The position numbers and the translations under genes are program-made. The notes below the pieces were generated by a model. The model was not told the DNA's origin and did not search any database. It was given only the letters and a program-made list of their open reading frames with translations. From assembly GCF_907165205.1 (NCBI RefSeq), contig NC_058195.1, positions 16,306,001 through 16,370,000 on the forward strand: DNA of 64,000 nucleotides, in the 5' to 3' direction. Of this stretch, positions 22,001 through 31,600 are shown in pieces. The stretch comes from Coccinella septempunctata (taxonomy: Eukaryota; Arthropoda; Insecta; Coleoptera; Coccinellidae). Within the stretch, counting starts at the first letter, position 1. Every line of letters begins with the position of its first letter.

Positions 22001-24264
22001 ATTTGAAGTCACCGAAATAAACATACTCCATTCACATTTATTTTAGCAGTCGGTTAGCCATGAAATAATTTTCTCAAGTTTTTGTAACTAGAACGGAGTA
22101 AGGTTGGCACACATGAAATGTCGTTTATGTCATAACGCCGTTACCACAACTAATATCAATTTTTATTACGAAAATGCCGAAAGTGATTGAAAAAAGATAC
22201 AGGGTTTCAGGAAGTGCTATTTAGAATTCAGGCCGCTCATTCAAATAGTAATACCCTGATATTCTAAAATCCACAATATACGTCAGACGGTAGCGTACAT
22301 ATTCAATGTAAGAGAATTTATATAATGTTTCATCTGAATCTAAACGACGTATATTTCAGTTGAATATTTCCACAATCAGAAAGATTGTGAATGAAGAGGG
22401 TGACAAAAAATTTCCTTCTATTGGAAACCCCAAAAAAGTGCTGGCATTCGAGAATTTTATGTTTGAGTGAATTAATGCGAAAAGTTTACTACTGGATTTT
22501 CGATTAATGTCATCGTAGAATAAGTTCCCGAAAATGGATTTTTTTCTATTTTTCATTTGACTTGTCCTATACGTTCTAAATGTCTTAAGGTACCAATAAA
22601 TACATAATTATTATTATTATTATATCAATTTATTAAGATGAACAGCCACAACTACGTGCCAGTTGTCTTGTTAATTGTTTATTCATGTGAAATTTTTGTT
22701 CAAAGGTGAAGTTCATCTTGACTTGAAACTTCCTTCAATTCCTTTTACTTATATGGATGCAAGATGATTTTCTTTGAAGAATTTAACATTCTTGTAATTA
22801 TCTGTTAATTCCTTCGGGAGATACCCATTCCCAACCACTGCATTATATGCATTTCATTTTCGGGTTAACATTTTCGAAATCTACAACTGATGTAACGTAT
22901 TCAAACTTTATACAAAGAAGATAACGGTTAACTCTGCTCAAGCTTGTGTATACTGATCTCTTGTATTTTCCACGCCAATAACTGGATTTGGTATGCCTTC
23001 AATGAGTTTGTATAAACTTCAATTATGTTCGTCACATATTTTCCGAAGAGATTTGACATTGTGATAAAATACGTAATAACAGAAACTTTCACGTAGAACG
23101 GGCAACATAGCGTTGATTCAAAACCCAAAAATAATTTGACAAGCGTCATCACCCCACATTTTCGTACTATACAGAGTGAAATGTGTAAAATTTCCATTGC
23201 CAACCGACTGCTAAAATAAAAGTGAATGGAGTATACAGGATGTTTTTCAATTGAATGTCAATAATTATGGGGGTGATTTTTGGGCCTATTTCAAGAAAAA
23301 AACGTCATATGAACATATGTCCTAAACGTCTCACCTTCTGAGGTACAGGGTGGTAAAGTTTTCAAAAATAAATAATTTATTATTAATATCTACAATAACA
23401 ATTTAGATATTTCAATGAAATTTGTCATACATGTACTATGAATCAAGAAGCATTTTCTGTAACTTTTTTTTTTCATTTCCACCAGTGGCGTTCGTGCGTA
23501 ATTTGACCTAACTATTTTGGCTGACATTGATGGTACGCCACAGATTTTTCCTGAAATCAGAATTATTTTTGAAATTCCCAATCATTTTTCACCAAAGTTG
23601 ATCATTTGACTTTTTTCAATCCAATTCACTTTTTCCGCTCAAAAAAATAAAAACCATTTCTCCGCATGATCATGACAATATCGTTAATACATACATATGA
23701 CAATATCACCCTGTAGAGACATACGTAGATTTTTTTTTAGATGAAACCTGTGAGTCGGACTAAAGAAATTCAAGAGATCAAATTTGCTCATAATTGAATA
23801 TAGTCAGTGACGTGAAAACTTTACATATATTCATATGAAGTTCTTTCTTAAAATGAGCCCAGAAATCACCCCCATAAATATTGACATTCAATTAGAAAAC
23901 ACCCCGTATAATGTATTGAAAACATGGCACCTAGATAATAAATGATTAATTTTCCTGCTACTCACGCAGATAATTTCGTTTCAAATAAACGTTTACCCAC
24001 TTATAAGTAATGAAAAGCTCACCATAATCTGCTCATAGGATGTATAATGTAGAAATATTTGCTAGAAGCATGGGATTTACGTTCTTCCAAGTAGACCGTG
24101 GTGCTCTTATAATAATGAGAGAAATGCGGATGTCCTTTCCAAACCATGCACCAATGTCGAAAACACCTGTAGAACCTTTGAAATACATTTTTACTGCCTT
24201 CTTTGTACGGCAAATATGTACGAGAAGTCTCGTGCGGAATGGTGCAGATATGTGGCATTGACAT
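3735..24264 (-). CDS. HCN-like channel gene B, complete (8 exons, 563 aa), no GYG filter
   Basis: Exons: 24264-24023, 21624-21403, 21166-20995, 12562-12340, 9927-9829, 9767-9576, 7894-7671, 4052-3735. They sum to 1692 nt with all phases matching, giving 563 residues. In-frame TGA at 24273-24271, three codons upstream, supports the start MSMPHIC. Layout: N-terminus 1-80, S1-S2 81-155, S3-S4 155-212, S5 and pore helix 213-286, filter region and S6 287-319, C-linker 320-383, cNBD 384-500, C-terminal helix to 563. HCN hallmarks include IHPMSRLW before S1, the C-linker, and GSYFGEAAL in the cNBD. The filter is not GYG: the spliced pore reads FRTMGILLSARRDTLW. The usual cNBD phosphate-binding Arg-Thr appears as Lys-Ser. 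All exons are open, so this is not an obvious pseudogene. Whether it conducts ions, or acts as a regulatory subunit, is unknown. Confidence 0.88.
4200..4908 (-). pseudogene. CR1-like LINE 3' end: RT C-terminus, 3' UTR and (ATT)n tail
   Basis: An open 158-codon stretch (4908-4432) reads like the C-terminal end of a non-LTR reverse transcriptase protein, with QKRIIRLIFGLKPLESCR and the ending YSKSEYLNSVVE. The 3' UTR on the minus strand runs to AATAAATTATTATT at about 4228-4252, a microsatellite 3' tail as in CR1-type elements. The 5' end is cut off where another repeat abuts near 4880. The same kind of tail occurs near 22570-22620 and 45180-45240. Confidence 0.65.
5100..5350 (-). pseudogene. 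Second decayed LINE RT fragment
   Basis: On the minus strand, LRTAALALVSSAAEYCCPVW and, upstream in a stop-interrupted frame, LRLKLKTRINILQ-LAG resemble the thumb/C-terminal region of endonuclease-RT LINEs. Several stops and frame changes; no intact product. Confidence 0.5.
6921..7135. repeat. 115-bp tandem duplication
   Basis: The stretch GATGGAGGAATGCATTTGAT at 6921 recurs at 7036, and the following ~100 bases are the same. Part of the unit also occurs at 10533-10605, next to the copied cNBD exon. Confidence 0.8.
7671..7894 (-). CDS. Gene B exon 7: cNBD N-terminal half
   Basis: 224 nt, equal to gene C exon 7. It starts after TTCAAAG and ends at SGRE before donor GTTAGT. Contains RLRKEINYHSTYKLIQQV, PNDIIISAGAPAECMYF and the start of the beta roll. 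A broken copy lies at about 10604-10955. Confidence 0.87.
7937..9543. mobile_element. 1.6 kb non-autonomous element with ~300-bp inverted ends (gene B intron 6)
   Basis: Left arm 7937-8255 and right arm about 9245-9543 are inverted repeats, ending in GGTGGCCCAC-CCAGACACGGC. The middle contains sequence 8230-8830, inverted relative to about 5990-6610, and a smaller MITE at about 8945-9171. No transposase ORF is seen. Family not recognised. Confidence 0.65.
8945..9171. mobile_element. ~225-bp MITE nested inside the 1.6 kb element
   Basis: Inverted termini TCATAATTAATTCTCAAACA at 8951 and the complement ending near 9163 extend for about 50 bases. A short open stretch between them (8935-9135) is not protein-like. 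Confidence 0.6.
9576..9767 (-). CDS. Gene B exon 6: C-linker
   Basis: 192 nt, equal to gene C exon 6. Acceptor CTTCAAG, donor TCAG|GTGCAT. It encodes the end of S6 and the C-linker helices, with LPPSTRNRLISFYEYKFQG matching the HCN KLP...YYEHRYQ motif. Confidence 0.87.
9829..9927 (-). CDS. Gene B exon 5: filter region and S6 (short exon)
   Basis: 99 nt, acceptor TCTGTAG, donor GCAG|GTAAAT, phase 1 in and out. It encodes ARRDTLWSRSLEHK, then the hydrophobic S6 VLCFLFSIFGRVFMLILA. Its length equals the matching HCN stretch between pore-helix Cys and the end of S6, so the alignment needs no gap, and ARRD falls where IGYG should be. Confidence 0.78.
10130..12000. repeat. Diverged pair of repeats in gene B intron 4
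   Basis: About 10140-10340 and about 11870-11995 share GCAAAATTCGTTGTCT, then an exonic-looking GCAGCTAGAAGAAAAC block, in the same orientation next to a shared GTTACAACCCC-type segment in inverted order. No ORF of note is seen in the rest of 9928-12339. Confidence 0.45.
10533..10955 (-). pseudogene. Broken copy of gene B exon 7 (cNBD) in intron 4
   Basis: About 10604-10955 repeats 7475-7812 almost exactly, same orientation: exon codons from the TEIINNLKPEV region through PNDIIISAG and MYFISTGTV plus the downstream intron. A change from GTCACGG to GTCTAGA makes a TAG stop on the minus strand, directly after STGTVF. The exon 5' end is missing and the GATCTTTAAAATTGTT block is doubled. Flanking 10533-10603 matches 6940-7020. 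It is a non-functional partial duplication. Confidence 0.85.
12340..12562 (-). CDS. Gene B exon 4: S5 and pore helix
   Basis: 223 nt, phase 0 in and 1 out. S5 contains GFHWFVCTYYG; the pore helix reads SFRTMGILL. Donor TTGT|GTGAGT. It is separated from exon 3 by an 8.4 kb intron full of transposons. Confidence 0.88.
12563..14800. other. Gene B intron 3, proximal part
   Basis: No gene seen. Contains the dispersed repeat at about 13500-14065 and AT-rich unique-looking sequence. Short open frames here (for example 12991-12773 and 13229-13011) show no protein family features. Confidence 0.5.
13500..14065. repeat. Dispersed ~560-bp repeat, copy 1
   Basis: From the GTACATTCATCACCATATAT end to GAGCTCCCCACCTAATTGG. 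About 42230-42790 is an inverted, diverged copy, and about 4880-4995 is a partial copy. Internal TCTGACACG motifs are shared. Probably a non-autonomous transposon. Confidence 0.55.
14801..16370. mobile_element. PIF/Harbinger-like element remnant (~1.57 kb)
   Basis: Inverted termini TTACGGCCGTTTTCAATAAC at 14800 and GTTATTGAAAACGGCCGTAA ending at 16371; both ends carry GATAGATA/TATCTATC-rich subterminal sequence. The interior has a minus-strand transposase-like fragment (15985-15548). The exact target duplication is not resolved. It lies in gene B intron 3. Confidence 0.6.
15548..15985 (-). pseudogene. Harbinger nuclease N-terminal fragment, internally deleted
   Basis: 145 codons. An acidic N-terminus (MDYLSSDDSDMELLEM) is followed by a segment like the start of Harbinger DDE nucleases (YEFTCRIQLSKGAVSELLDL, then LLLVAL). 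After that, the expected helix-turn-helix and catalytic DDE region are missing and the frame becomes unlike the family, so this is a deletion derivative. Confidence 0.5.
17041..17720. repeat. 136-bp tandem array inside the foldback arm
   Basis: Units begin at 17041, 17177, 17313, 17449 and 17585, exactly 136 bases apart, each with GAAGTTAGCACCCACATTTT and GTTAGTAACTATTTGTAACA. The right arm carries fewer units in reverse complement. Confidence 0.92.
18231..18967 (+). pseudogene. USP-type ubiquitin hydrolase-like fragment inside the foldback element
   Basis: Two open segments look like the C-terminal half of a C19/USP deubiquitinase. Segment 1 (about 18231-18505) has paired zinc-type cysteines (CMEC ... 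CRMC) spaced as in the USP fingers. Segment 2 (about 18674-18967) has the His-box pattern GHYIAICRRNDG followed by LYNDM and ends at a stop after HLLLYS. The two are in different frames and separated by ~170 bases resembling a small inverted-repeat insertion. The N-terminal Cys box is not seen. It could be a captured host gene fragment or an element-encoded protein. Confidence 0.5.
18505..18674. mobile_element. Probable ~170-bp MITE interrupting the USP-like frame
   Basis: AGCCGAGATTTCTCTGGAGA at the left edge is roughly the complement of the right edge, which has CTAGAGAATTCTCTGCTT. Removing this stretch brings the two USP-like segments next to each other. No clear target duplication. Confidence 0.4.
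20995..21166 (-). CDS. Gene B exon 3: S3-S4
   Basis: 172 nt; acceptor TTGCAG, donor AAG|GTGAGA. S3 is around VVFIGDICGALPV. The S4 equivalent MIMRTAKILRLRSFVR keeps Arg or Lys at intervals of about three, fewer than in ordinary HCN S4. Confidence 0.86.
21403..21624 (-). CDS. Gene B exon 2: S1-S2
   Basis: Acceptor TTTTTCAG before 21624, donor CAG|GTGAGA. It encodes the span EVFYIFSYIYAFLYYPMLA (S1) and a second span near HVIFTLEIIARLFIG (S2). 222 nt, one codon shorter than the A and C exons. Confidence 0.87.
22022..23234. mobile_element. 1.2 kb non-autonomous element, copy 1
   Basis: Inverted termini ATACTCCATTCAC followed by TTTATTTTAGCAGTCGGTTG. Copies at about 44578-45760 (inverted) and about 55980-57040. 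It contains a LINE-like 3' tail (about 22560-22625) ending in ATTATTATT. No transposase. Confidence 0.75.
23235..23910. repeat. Palindromic repeat, second copy
   Basis: Left arm 23235-23450 and right arm about 23800-23910 are inverted relative to each other and match the arms at 16590-16753 and 20690-20890. Confidence 0.65.
24023..24264 (-). CDS. Gene B exon 1: start codon and N-terminus
   Basis: MSMPHICTIPHETSRTYLP at the start, YIIHPMSRLW at the end. Donor TTATG|GTGAGC, phase 2. The upstream in-frame TGA at 24273-24271 supports this ATG. Confidence 0.88.
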
Positions 24265-24794
24265 TTTTCGTCACTTGACAATGCTTGGCACAGGGTGATA
24301 TGCTCAAATTCGTAACGGATAAATTTAGATATATGTAGGTGATACTTATGAAGAGCATTGAGTTAGCTTAGTTTTTTCCAATTCGAAAAATAAAGGACTA
24401 CCTAATATCCTTGTTGATTATATCGAGAAAATTTCGAATACATATTTAAATGCACTAGCATTTTGAAAAATGAATTATTTATTTTTGCTTCTTCAATATC
24501 AGCAATCAACTCCTCAAACTAATCTTAACACATCGTTTGCTCAAATTATTGAACCATCGAAGTCGTTGTGATAATATTTTCACTTTGTCATTTCTAGATC
24601 CGGAATTCAAAATTGAAAAAAGTCAAAAGTCATTATTTTCTTGAGCGAACAAAAGGGGTGAATCTTTTTGGTAGTTCACACGAATAATATTGACAGATAG
24701 AGTGTACTATGGCAAAAGGGAGGAGCAATTTTGAGCGGGTTTGGCTGAAGAAGTATATATATACTGCTCAACGGAAGTTGAGGAAGTTCATGAG

Positions 24795-26395
24795 GACAAT
24801 GAGGAAGTTTCACCCCGGAAGCGATAAAATAACGAATTCTATGTTAAAGAAATTACCTAGAAAAGGTACAGCTGCTCTAACAAATATCGCGAATGGAATT
24901 ATAAATAACACTACTCGGAAAAATGAAAAACAGTGGAAGGCATAGTGTTCAATAAACCATTCAAAGAGGAGAAGTTCCCACAAAACTACAGACCGATAAG
25001 TCTACTGTCGGCGTAAGGAAAAGTAGTAGAAAGAATTATAGTCACGAGGCTAAATGAGGAAACCGAAAATCTGAAACTAATACCACCAGAACAGTACGGA
25101 TTCAGAAGAGAGCATTCAACAGAGCAACAATTATTAAAGCTCATAGAATATATTACAGAGGGATTCCAAAATAAATCAGCCAGAGCATTCGACAGAGTAT
25201 GACATAGAGGATTAATATATAAGATGATATGTGCTGGATATTTGATAAAAATATGCAAGCTGATGAGGAATTATCTCAAAAATAGAAGATTTTATGTGAT
25301 GGTGGAAGGAGAACGCTCCACAACAAGAGATATAGAGGCTGGAGTACCCCAAGGGTCAGTACTTTCGCCACTTCTGTATAAATTTACATTCACGATATTC
25401 CGAAGAATCCAAGAACCATGCTAACGTTATATGCTGAGGACACAGGCATAGCATCTCGACACTGCAACCCAGAAGTAATAGAACGAGTTCTACATGAAAC
25501 GATTGACGAAACAAATGACTGGTGCATAAAGTGGAAAATCAAGCTACATGGACAAAAGGGCCAAGCAATAATACTTCAGAAGAGAAGACTGCGACCCACA
25601 AAGAATCTAGAAGTTGACGGCGCAGAAATCGACTGGAAAAATGAAGCCAAATATTTAGGAATAACGCTTGACAAGGGACTTACTTGGAAAAATCATATCA
25701 AACAAGCAATCGACAGAACGAAAGCAGCGATGAATAGAATCTACCCTCTGATAGGAAGAAGAAGCCACATTTCGAAAGAGACAAAATTGAAGATAATCAA
25801 AGCCGTTGCTAGGCCTCAACTGACTTATGGATCAGTTGCCTGGGGTTTCGAGGCAAAGAGCCATATCAAAAAAATTCAGGCCACTGAAAACAAGCTGCTA
25901 CGATGTGCAATAGATGCACCTTGGATAGGAATAGATAGACTTATAGGGACCTTAACTGGAAAACCATAACGGAATTCATGAACAGAAAAGCAGAAAAATT
26001 ATTCGAAACAGCGAAAAACCATCCGAATCAAAAACTCAGGAGACTGGTGGACTACGACCCAGAGGAAGACAAAAGGAGGATACGAATTTACCGAAGGAGA
26101 CCAAGAGATCAATTTAAAAGAGATTAAAATAAGAACAGAAACTTATTGAAAAATCCAATAAAGTGTTATCCAATAGAGGATAAACACATTAATCCCAGCA
26201 CGATAGTGTGCGAGAAGAAAACCGACTAAGAGATGAACGGTTTATAGGCAAATGCCCGGAACCAATATTCAAGAAGCAGTTAAGGGTTTTTAGTAGGTCT
26301 CGAGCTCAGGGGAGTGAGAATCCCCATACTCGTTTCCCTCAGGAGAAGGTGGTTCGTCTGACTTGCAGATTTTTCCCATGCTACATAAAAAAAAA
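24795..26395 (+). pseudogene. 5'-truncated jockey-like LINE copy with stops
   Basis: Highly similar to the 3' half of the LINE at 38213-42116: starts in the RT region (GSDKITNSMLKKLPRKGTAA), keeps AGVPQGSVL and the stretch 25418-25969, and ends with the same 3' UTR and a poly-A at 26387-26395. It is broken by a TGA in ARAFDRV-HRGL, frame changes and small deletions. It lies between genes B and C. Confidence 0.88.
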
Positions 26396-26539
26396 CATCG
26401 GCTTTTGAATGCTTCTGGAGTCTTGATGGAAACAATTTTTTGAGGACTCCGAGACGTCAATTTACATTTTCGATGAGTTTTCAAAGAGATTCTACTCAAA
26501 ATCACAAGCAACTTTTACAGGAATAGGCCGAATGGTCAC

Positions 26540-27050
26540 GTGAATTTGAACAATCAATTGAGGTCTGTATTTTTCACAGATGAGATGAGATATGGACGAA
26601 TTCTTTGGTGCACAGAAACCGCAAATCGATTCAACGGTTCATTTGTTTCAATGGATGTAGAAGATTTATAGGTGCTTGAGGCTACCATGAGTGTGCAGAT
26701 TTACATAGAGCAAGTCCTTGACAATATTATTTTTGTGTTTCATGCTGCTCTGGAAATTCAATTCGCATTTGGCCCTACCCCCTCGGTCGCCAGATCTCAA
26801 TCCCATTGAACACGCTTGGAACTAGCTACAAGGAGCTTTGGATTCTCATCAACCTCCTTATACACTACAAGATCTCAAGTTATTTACAACAGCTCTGGAG
26901 AGAAATTGATCCAGTCTACTTCAAGAATCTTATCGAGAGCATGCGAAGGCTCTCTACTGAACTGAATTTTTTAAATTTTTTGAGTACTTCAAATACTAAA
27001 AAGGAATGTTCTCTCAGAATTGCTAAGATTATGAAGACATGGGCAGAATA
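26540..27050 (+). pseudogene. Decayed Tc1-like transposase C-terminal half
   Basis: Recognisable pieces in changing frames: FTDEMRYG near 26577, a stretch before and around LDNIIFVFHAALE, then the equivalent of SPDLNPIEH (here broken) near 26790, and REIDPVYFKNLIESMRR near 26900-26950. Stops and frameshifts throughout. It is not the same copy as 47806-49276. Confidence 0.5.
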
Positions 27051-27051
27051 A

Positions 27052-28274
27052 TGAGTTAGATAAGTGAGTAAACAATCCGGTTTTATATTGAAAAAATTTG
27101 TGAAAAAAAATGGGATCTATCGAAATATTCCCACAATTTGTGAAGTTCCTCAACTTCTGTGGAGCAGTTTATACTCGAAGCACCCTTTTTCTTGTCCTTA
27201 TAATGATATATTACAGACACAAGCTTAGAAAATCTGAAATTCCATTTGAACTTTCGTTCAGGAGGAACTAGTTTCCGCATTTGTATATAAGTTTGAGCCT
27301 GATAACAACTCCTGCTCCTGTATCTCGTGGTGAATCCCACAAACCCAGAGGAGTTAGAGTGAAATACTTTGATTCAATATCTATTACAGTCTCCCTAAGA
27401 TTTCTAAGAAGTACTGTTTTCTTTTATCTTCAATACTTCCTTCATCATCATTCATTGCCTACCTTGAAATTCAGTCAACTCATATAGAAAACAGAAACTT
27501 TCCACCTCAATATCACAATCTTTGAAAAACCTCAGAGACGACCGAATACGAATCGTGGAGGTTTGATGTTTGATAACTGAAAAAAATTTCATTCTCAGAG
27601 AAGAAAATATGAGAAATATTTTCAGGACAAGCACTATTCCTTGTACTGAGATAGGTGTGTTCTTCGTTGATACTATATTTTGATAATAAAGTCATTATAA
27701 ATGATTGTGGTATTTGGCTTTGAATTATTCTGTGCTGCTACATACCGTTCGGAGCCTAATAACATAACATTTTTAAAGGCCTCGTATAAATCTCATGAAC
27801 ATAAATCTGCTCATATTCTGTTCGGAGTCTCCCAGGAAAGTGTTCTCAAGTACAGATAATAGCTGGCGAGAGCACTTGAATTCAATTACTCCCCAACAAC
27901 CTAAAGCTGTGGTCATAGACAATTTACCACTTAGGAATATGAAGTGCATGTACTCACCAGGGAACTAGTACAGCTATGTTATGTGTCCATTATTGGGGAT
28001 TTTAGAAATATATACATAGTTTTCCACTAATTACGATTGGATATCGGCTAACCTGACACTGCGTCGATCGATTTATAACTTTTACTTGAAGAGCATCAAG
28101 AATAAACAAACAGTAAATGCTGTGAATGCCAAATATTTCATGTCTCATACATATTCAAGGATCGTTACTCATCTGATGATGTTCAACTTCTTATCTATTT
28201 GTCTCTCAGTTTTACGAGTATACTTATTGATTATAGACACCTGAAGAGGATTAAAAATACATAAGATTTGAAAA
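27052..28274. other. Spacer 3' of gene C
   Basis: No gene or clear repeat structure seen. Around 27880-27970 there is faint similarity on the minus strand to the cNBD exon boundary (CCTAAAGCTGTGGTCATAGA), possibly another decayed exon copy; too weak to call. Confidence 0.35.
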
Positions 28275-28280
28275 TTTATT
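28275..28280 (-). terminator. Candidate polyadenylation signal of gene C
   Basis: AATAAA on the minus strand about 72 bases after the stop codon at 28352. Position fits a short 3' UTR; not tested. Confidence 0.4.
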
Positions 28281-28351
28281 AATTTGAGTACTTAATTAAT
28301 TTCCAATTAACAATTAACACAGATAAAAATTCTTTTCGACCAAATGAAATA

Positions 28352-28618
28352 CTACAGCTTTTCTGTATACGCCTTCTGGAATAATTCCAGTTTGTAAGTT
28401 TCTTCAAGTAATGCAGTTTTCTGTAGCCTCTGCTCAGCAATCTGCTGCATTTTTTCAAAAACCCCATATCTGTCATACTTGAAGCAGGATCTGAAAGCTT
28501 TCTTATCCAACCTATAAACTTCGCACACTTCGATGGCTATTATATCTGTTGTCCTTTTGGTATTCTTCAATATCAAAGCTATTTCTCCGAAGTACGCCCC
28601 ATCTTGTAAGTGGCAAAC
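28352..28618 (-). CDS. Gene C exon 8: cNBD C-terminal half and stop
   Basis: Acceptor TTTGTTAG. Begins VCHLQDGAYFGEIALIL; KRTTDIIA fills the phosphate-binding position. Ends with a helix (ALLEETYKLELFQKAY) and stop at 28352, 17 codons shorter than gene B. Confidence 0.9.
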   Translation of the reverse strand, partial: VCHLQDGAYFGEIALILKNTKRTTDIIAIEVCEVYRLDKKAFRSCFKYDRYGVFEKMQQIAEQRLQKTALLEETYKLELFQKAYTEKL

Positions 28619-31600
28619 CTAACAAAACAAAATAAAAAAATTCAAAATATTACGAGAAAAAATTTTCTGTTGACTGAAAGGTTTTTCCAAAAGTGACGCA
28701 AAAATAATTATTCGTAATTAAGTGAGGAATAATTTTTAATATATCTATTATTATCTACTCATTTATTATATTTTCACCAATATCAGTCAATAAAGTTATT
28801 ACAATCTATTAGTCTATCCCTTTGTCTGAGCATTATCACATTCATAAATCACTAGTGATATATGTATTGTTATTTACTGATGGTCCATTGAACATTCATA
28901 AATCACTTATGAGTTATGAGTCATTATTCAGTGGTCTATTAAACTCATTGTGCAAACCACAGACATAGACACATCTATGTTCACAAACACAGCAAACTCA
29001 GACAACTACGACCTGAATAGGAGCAGCATCTGAGCTATACTATTGCTATACAGGGTGTCTTCAAAAATAAGGCTTTTTTTGACAGAAGGTAGAACTCATC
29101 AAAATAAGTCGTTCAACCAAAAATTGTCTATATAAAATATCCAAGAGTGCTGAGGTACAACCCCTAGTTCGACAAAATTTCATTGAATTTCAAGTACGGG
29201 ACTGTGAAAGGTGACTCCGGCATCACAAAAACACAAAAAATATAAACAAATGGCTGGACAATGATCAGTGCCAAGTTCATCGAATTAGATGCATCAGTTC
29301 ACTATTGAGAGAATCATAATCGTTGTATCCTGCAATTTAGGGTGAAAAAAAGGAAGAAAATCGAGGAAGTTTCTTGAAGGTGCTTATGTTAGTTATGTTG
29401 AAAAAGTGTTATGAAACATGAGGAAACATCTTCATTTCATCCCATTTTTACGACGATTGTTGGAATGTTCGAACAAGAAGATTGTGATGCCCGTTGTGAA
29501 AAAATTCGTTAATAATTTAGACGAATTTTATTGATGAGATTTGGAAGTATCATTCTATTTCTTACACTTGTGTCCTAAGTCTCTTCTGTTAGTTGACATC
29601 GAAATGCGCCATTTCATAAAATCGTGTAAGTTACTGAAAAATAATGAGAACAATTCGGCAATCCTAAGTTTCCATTTTCATTACCACGTAAATATCGTGA
29701 ACGAAATCACATGGCTGAATCAGGAGATGAGTTTTTTCCCACTTCTTTGCGATTATTCAGCTAACAAACGGTCTGGGGTCGTATTAAGATATATTTCAGT
29801 AATCATTTAAAAATTTTTTCAACTTTGTCATTTTGAAATATTTGTAAAGGTGATTTTTGGTGATACGCTTCATTTTGATCAGTTATACCTTCTGTTGAAA
29901 AAAAAAAGCCTCACCTTACCTGTATAGTTGTGAAATGCCAGCAAGTGTTACGGCGAGTATAAGAATATTGTAATATCTCATATCATTTTGAATAGTATGA
30001 GATATTACAAAAGGAATTTTTAGACAATCTTAGACGAAGTATAGTATTTTACTCTCATATTATGGCTTTTATTCGACGTCATGTGTCCACTTAATCATAA
30101 CATCATAACTATAATTTTTGTCGATAATGCTTGAAAGTCTAACCTCTCTGCCTGAAGGTGTGTAAACTGAAACTGTTCCACTGGCCAAGAAGTACATGCA
30201 GTCACCAACTGTTCCAGCTTTTATAATGATGTCGTTCGGAAGATAAACCTCAGCTTTCAAATGTCCAAGCACATCGGATAAAATGTTTGGTGGAAGTTCA
30301 GAGAAAATGTTCACTACATTAACCAACTGTCTGCAAACATTTATATTCACTTCTTTTCTAAGGTTTTCTGTGAATGAGATGAAAATAAAATTGCAGAGGT
30401 TGCTAATAGTTCATCCTTATCTCCACTCCATCCATATGGGACAAAAAGAGAAGAGAATACCACTGAAGGTATACAGACCACTGACGCATGACGTGACGGA
30501 GGATCAAGTCACAATCCCTTTGTAAAATTTTTGAATCATGCGCATTATGATGTGGTCCCACGTCACGTCAGAGTAATTTGCACCAACGCATTCTTCGTTA
30601 CTATATTATGAAAAAATATATTCAAAAACGTCACATCACTGATGTGGTCTTAATTATTTGCTTCTTTATCTCTGGAAGCAGTTTCATCGAACCGCCCTCA
30701 TCCTCAAAATATTCAAGACTGTATTTCAAAGAATCGCCTGCGATTGAGCAATGAATAACCGTCTTGAGTGCTTAGGATGTGTGAGTTTTCTTTAATATTG
30801 AACAAGATTTGAATTTGGTAAAAAAATAATTTTCGATCTAACTGCTGGAATCGATTATCTCGATAATAATCTAAATATGAGACAAATCTTGACAATTTTT
30901 ATATGTATATGGTATATTATACTTTTGCGGTATACATGCAAGTCAATCCTGTATATAGCTCATTATCTCTACTATATCACTCAGTGTACGAATGAATGAT
31001 TAAACTTTTTTCTGCTGGACATATTTTAAACAACGCATTTCAAATGAATGTCGGATGAAATTCCCTGAATACTTTCAGCCTAGAATTTAATAACGTCCCA
31101 GAATATTTTACCTGATAAAATAGCTGTGATAACTTCTTCCTTGAAATATTTCTTTTGATACCTGTGCTCGTAATATTGAACGAGACGATCTCTCATCGCC
31201 AGGGGTAATTTTTTGTTTTTCATGAATTCATTGAGCTGATTCATGATTGCCTGATACTTCGTTTCCAAGGTGTACCTCTCGAAGATACGGGATATTATGA
31301 TAACTGAAAAATAAATTTGCATTTGTATATCTACCAAGGGTTTCCTGAAATTATTAGAGGAAATCAATCAAATGGTCGTGAAATTTTTGCCATTAATATG
31401 ATCGTTAGAATGCGGGCTTCATCGTTTTACTCTATAGCACTGCTCCCCAACTTAGCCAATTCAAAAAAGAAAGCTCTTCTTATAGCACCTCATTCAATAA
31501 CATTTTCTCAGCCTTATTGGGTATAAAAAATTTGTAATCGATTGATTGAAAACTGCTATATGGAACGAAACCAAAATGAAATAAAACAAAGTATCGAAGT

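Larger units (their letters stand above)
21625..24022. other. Gene B intron 1: two repeat elements
   Basis: No gene seen. It is occupied by a 1.2 kb inverted-terminus element (about 22022-23234) and, directly adjoining, a palindromic repeat (about 23235-23910) of the same family as the one split by the foldback element. Confidence 0.65.

Noticed and set aside
27880..27970. Third copy of the cNBD exon
   Set aside because: Only a short stretch resembles the exon 3' boundary; too weak without an alignment tool.
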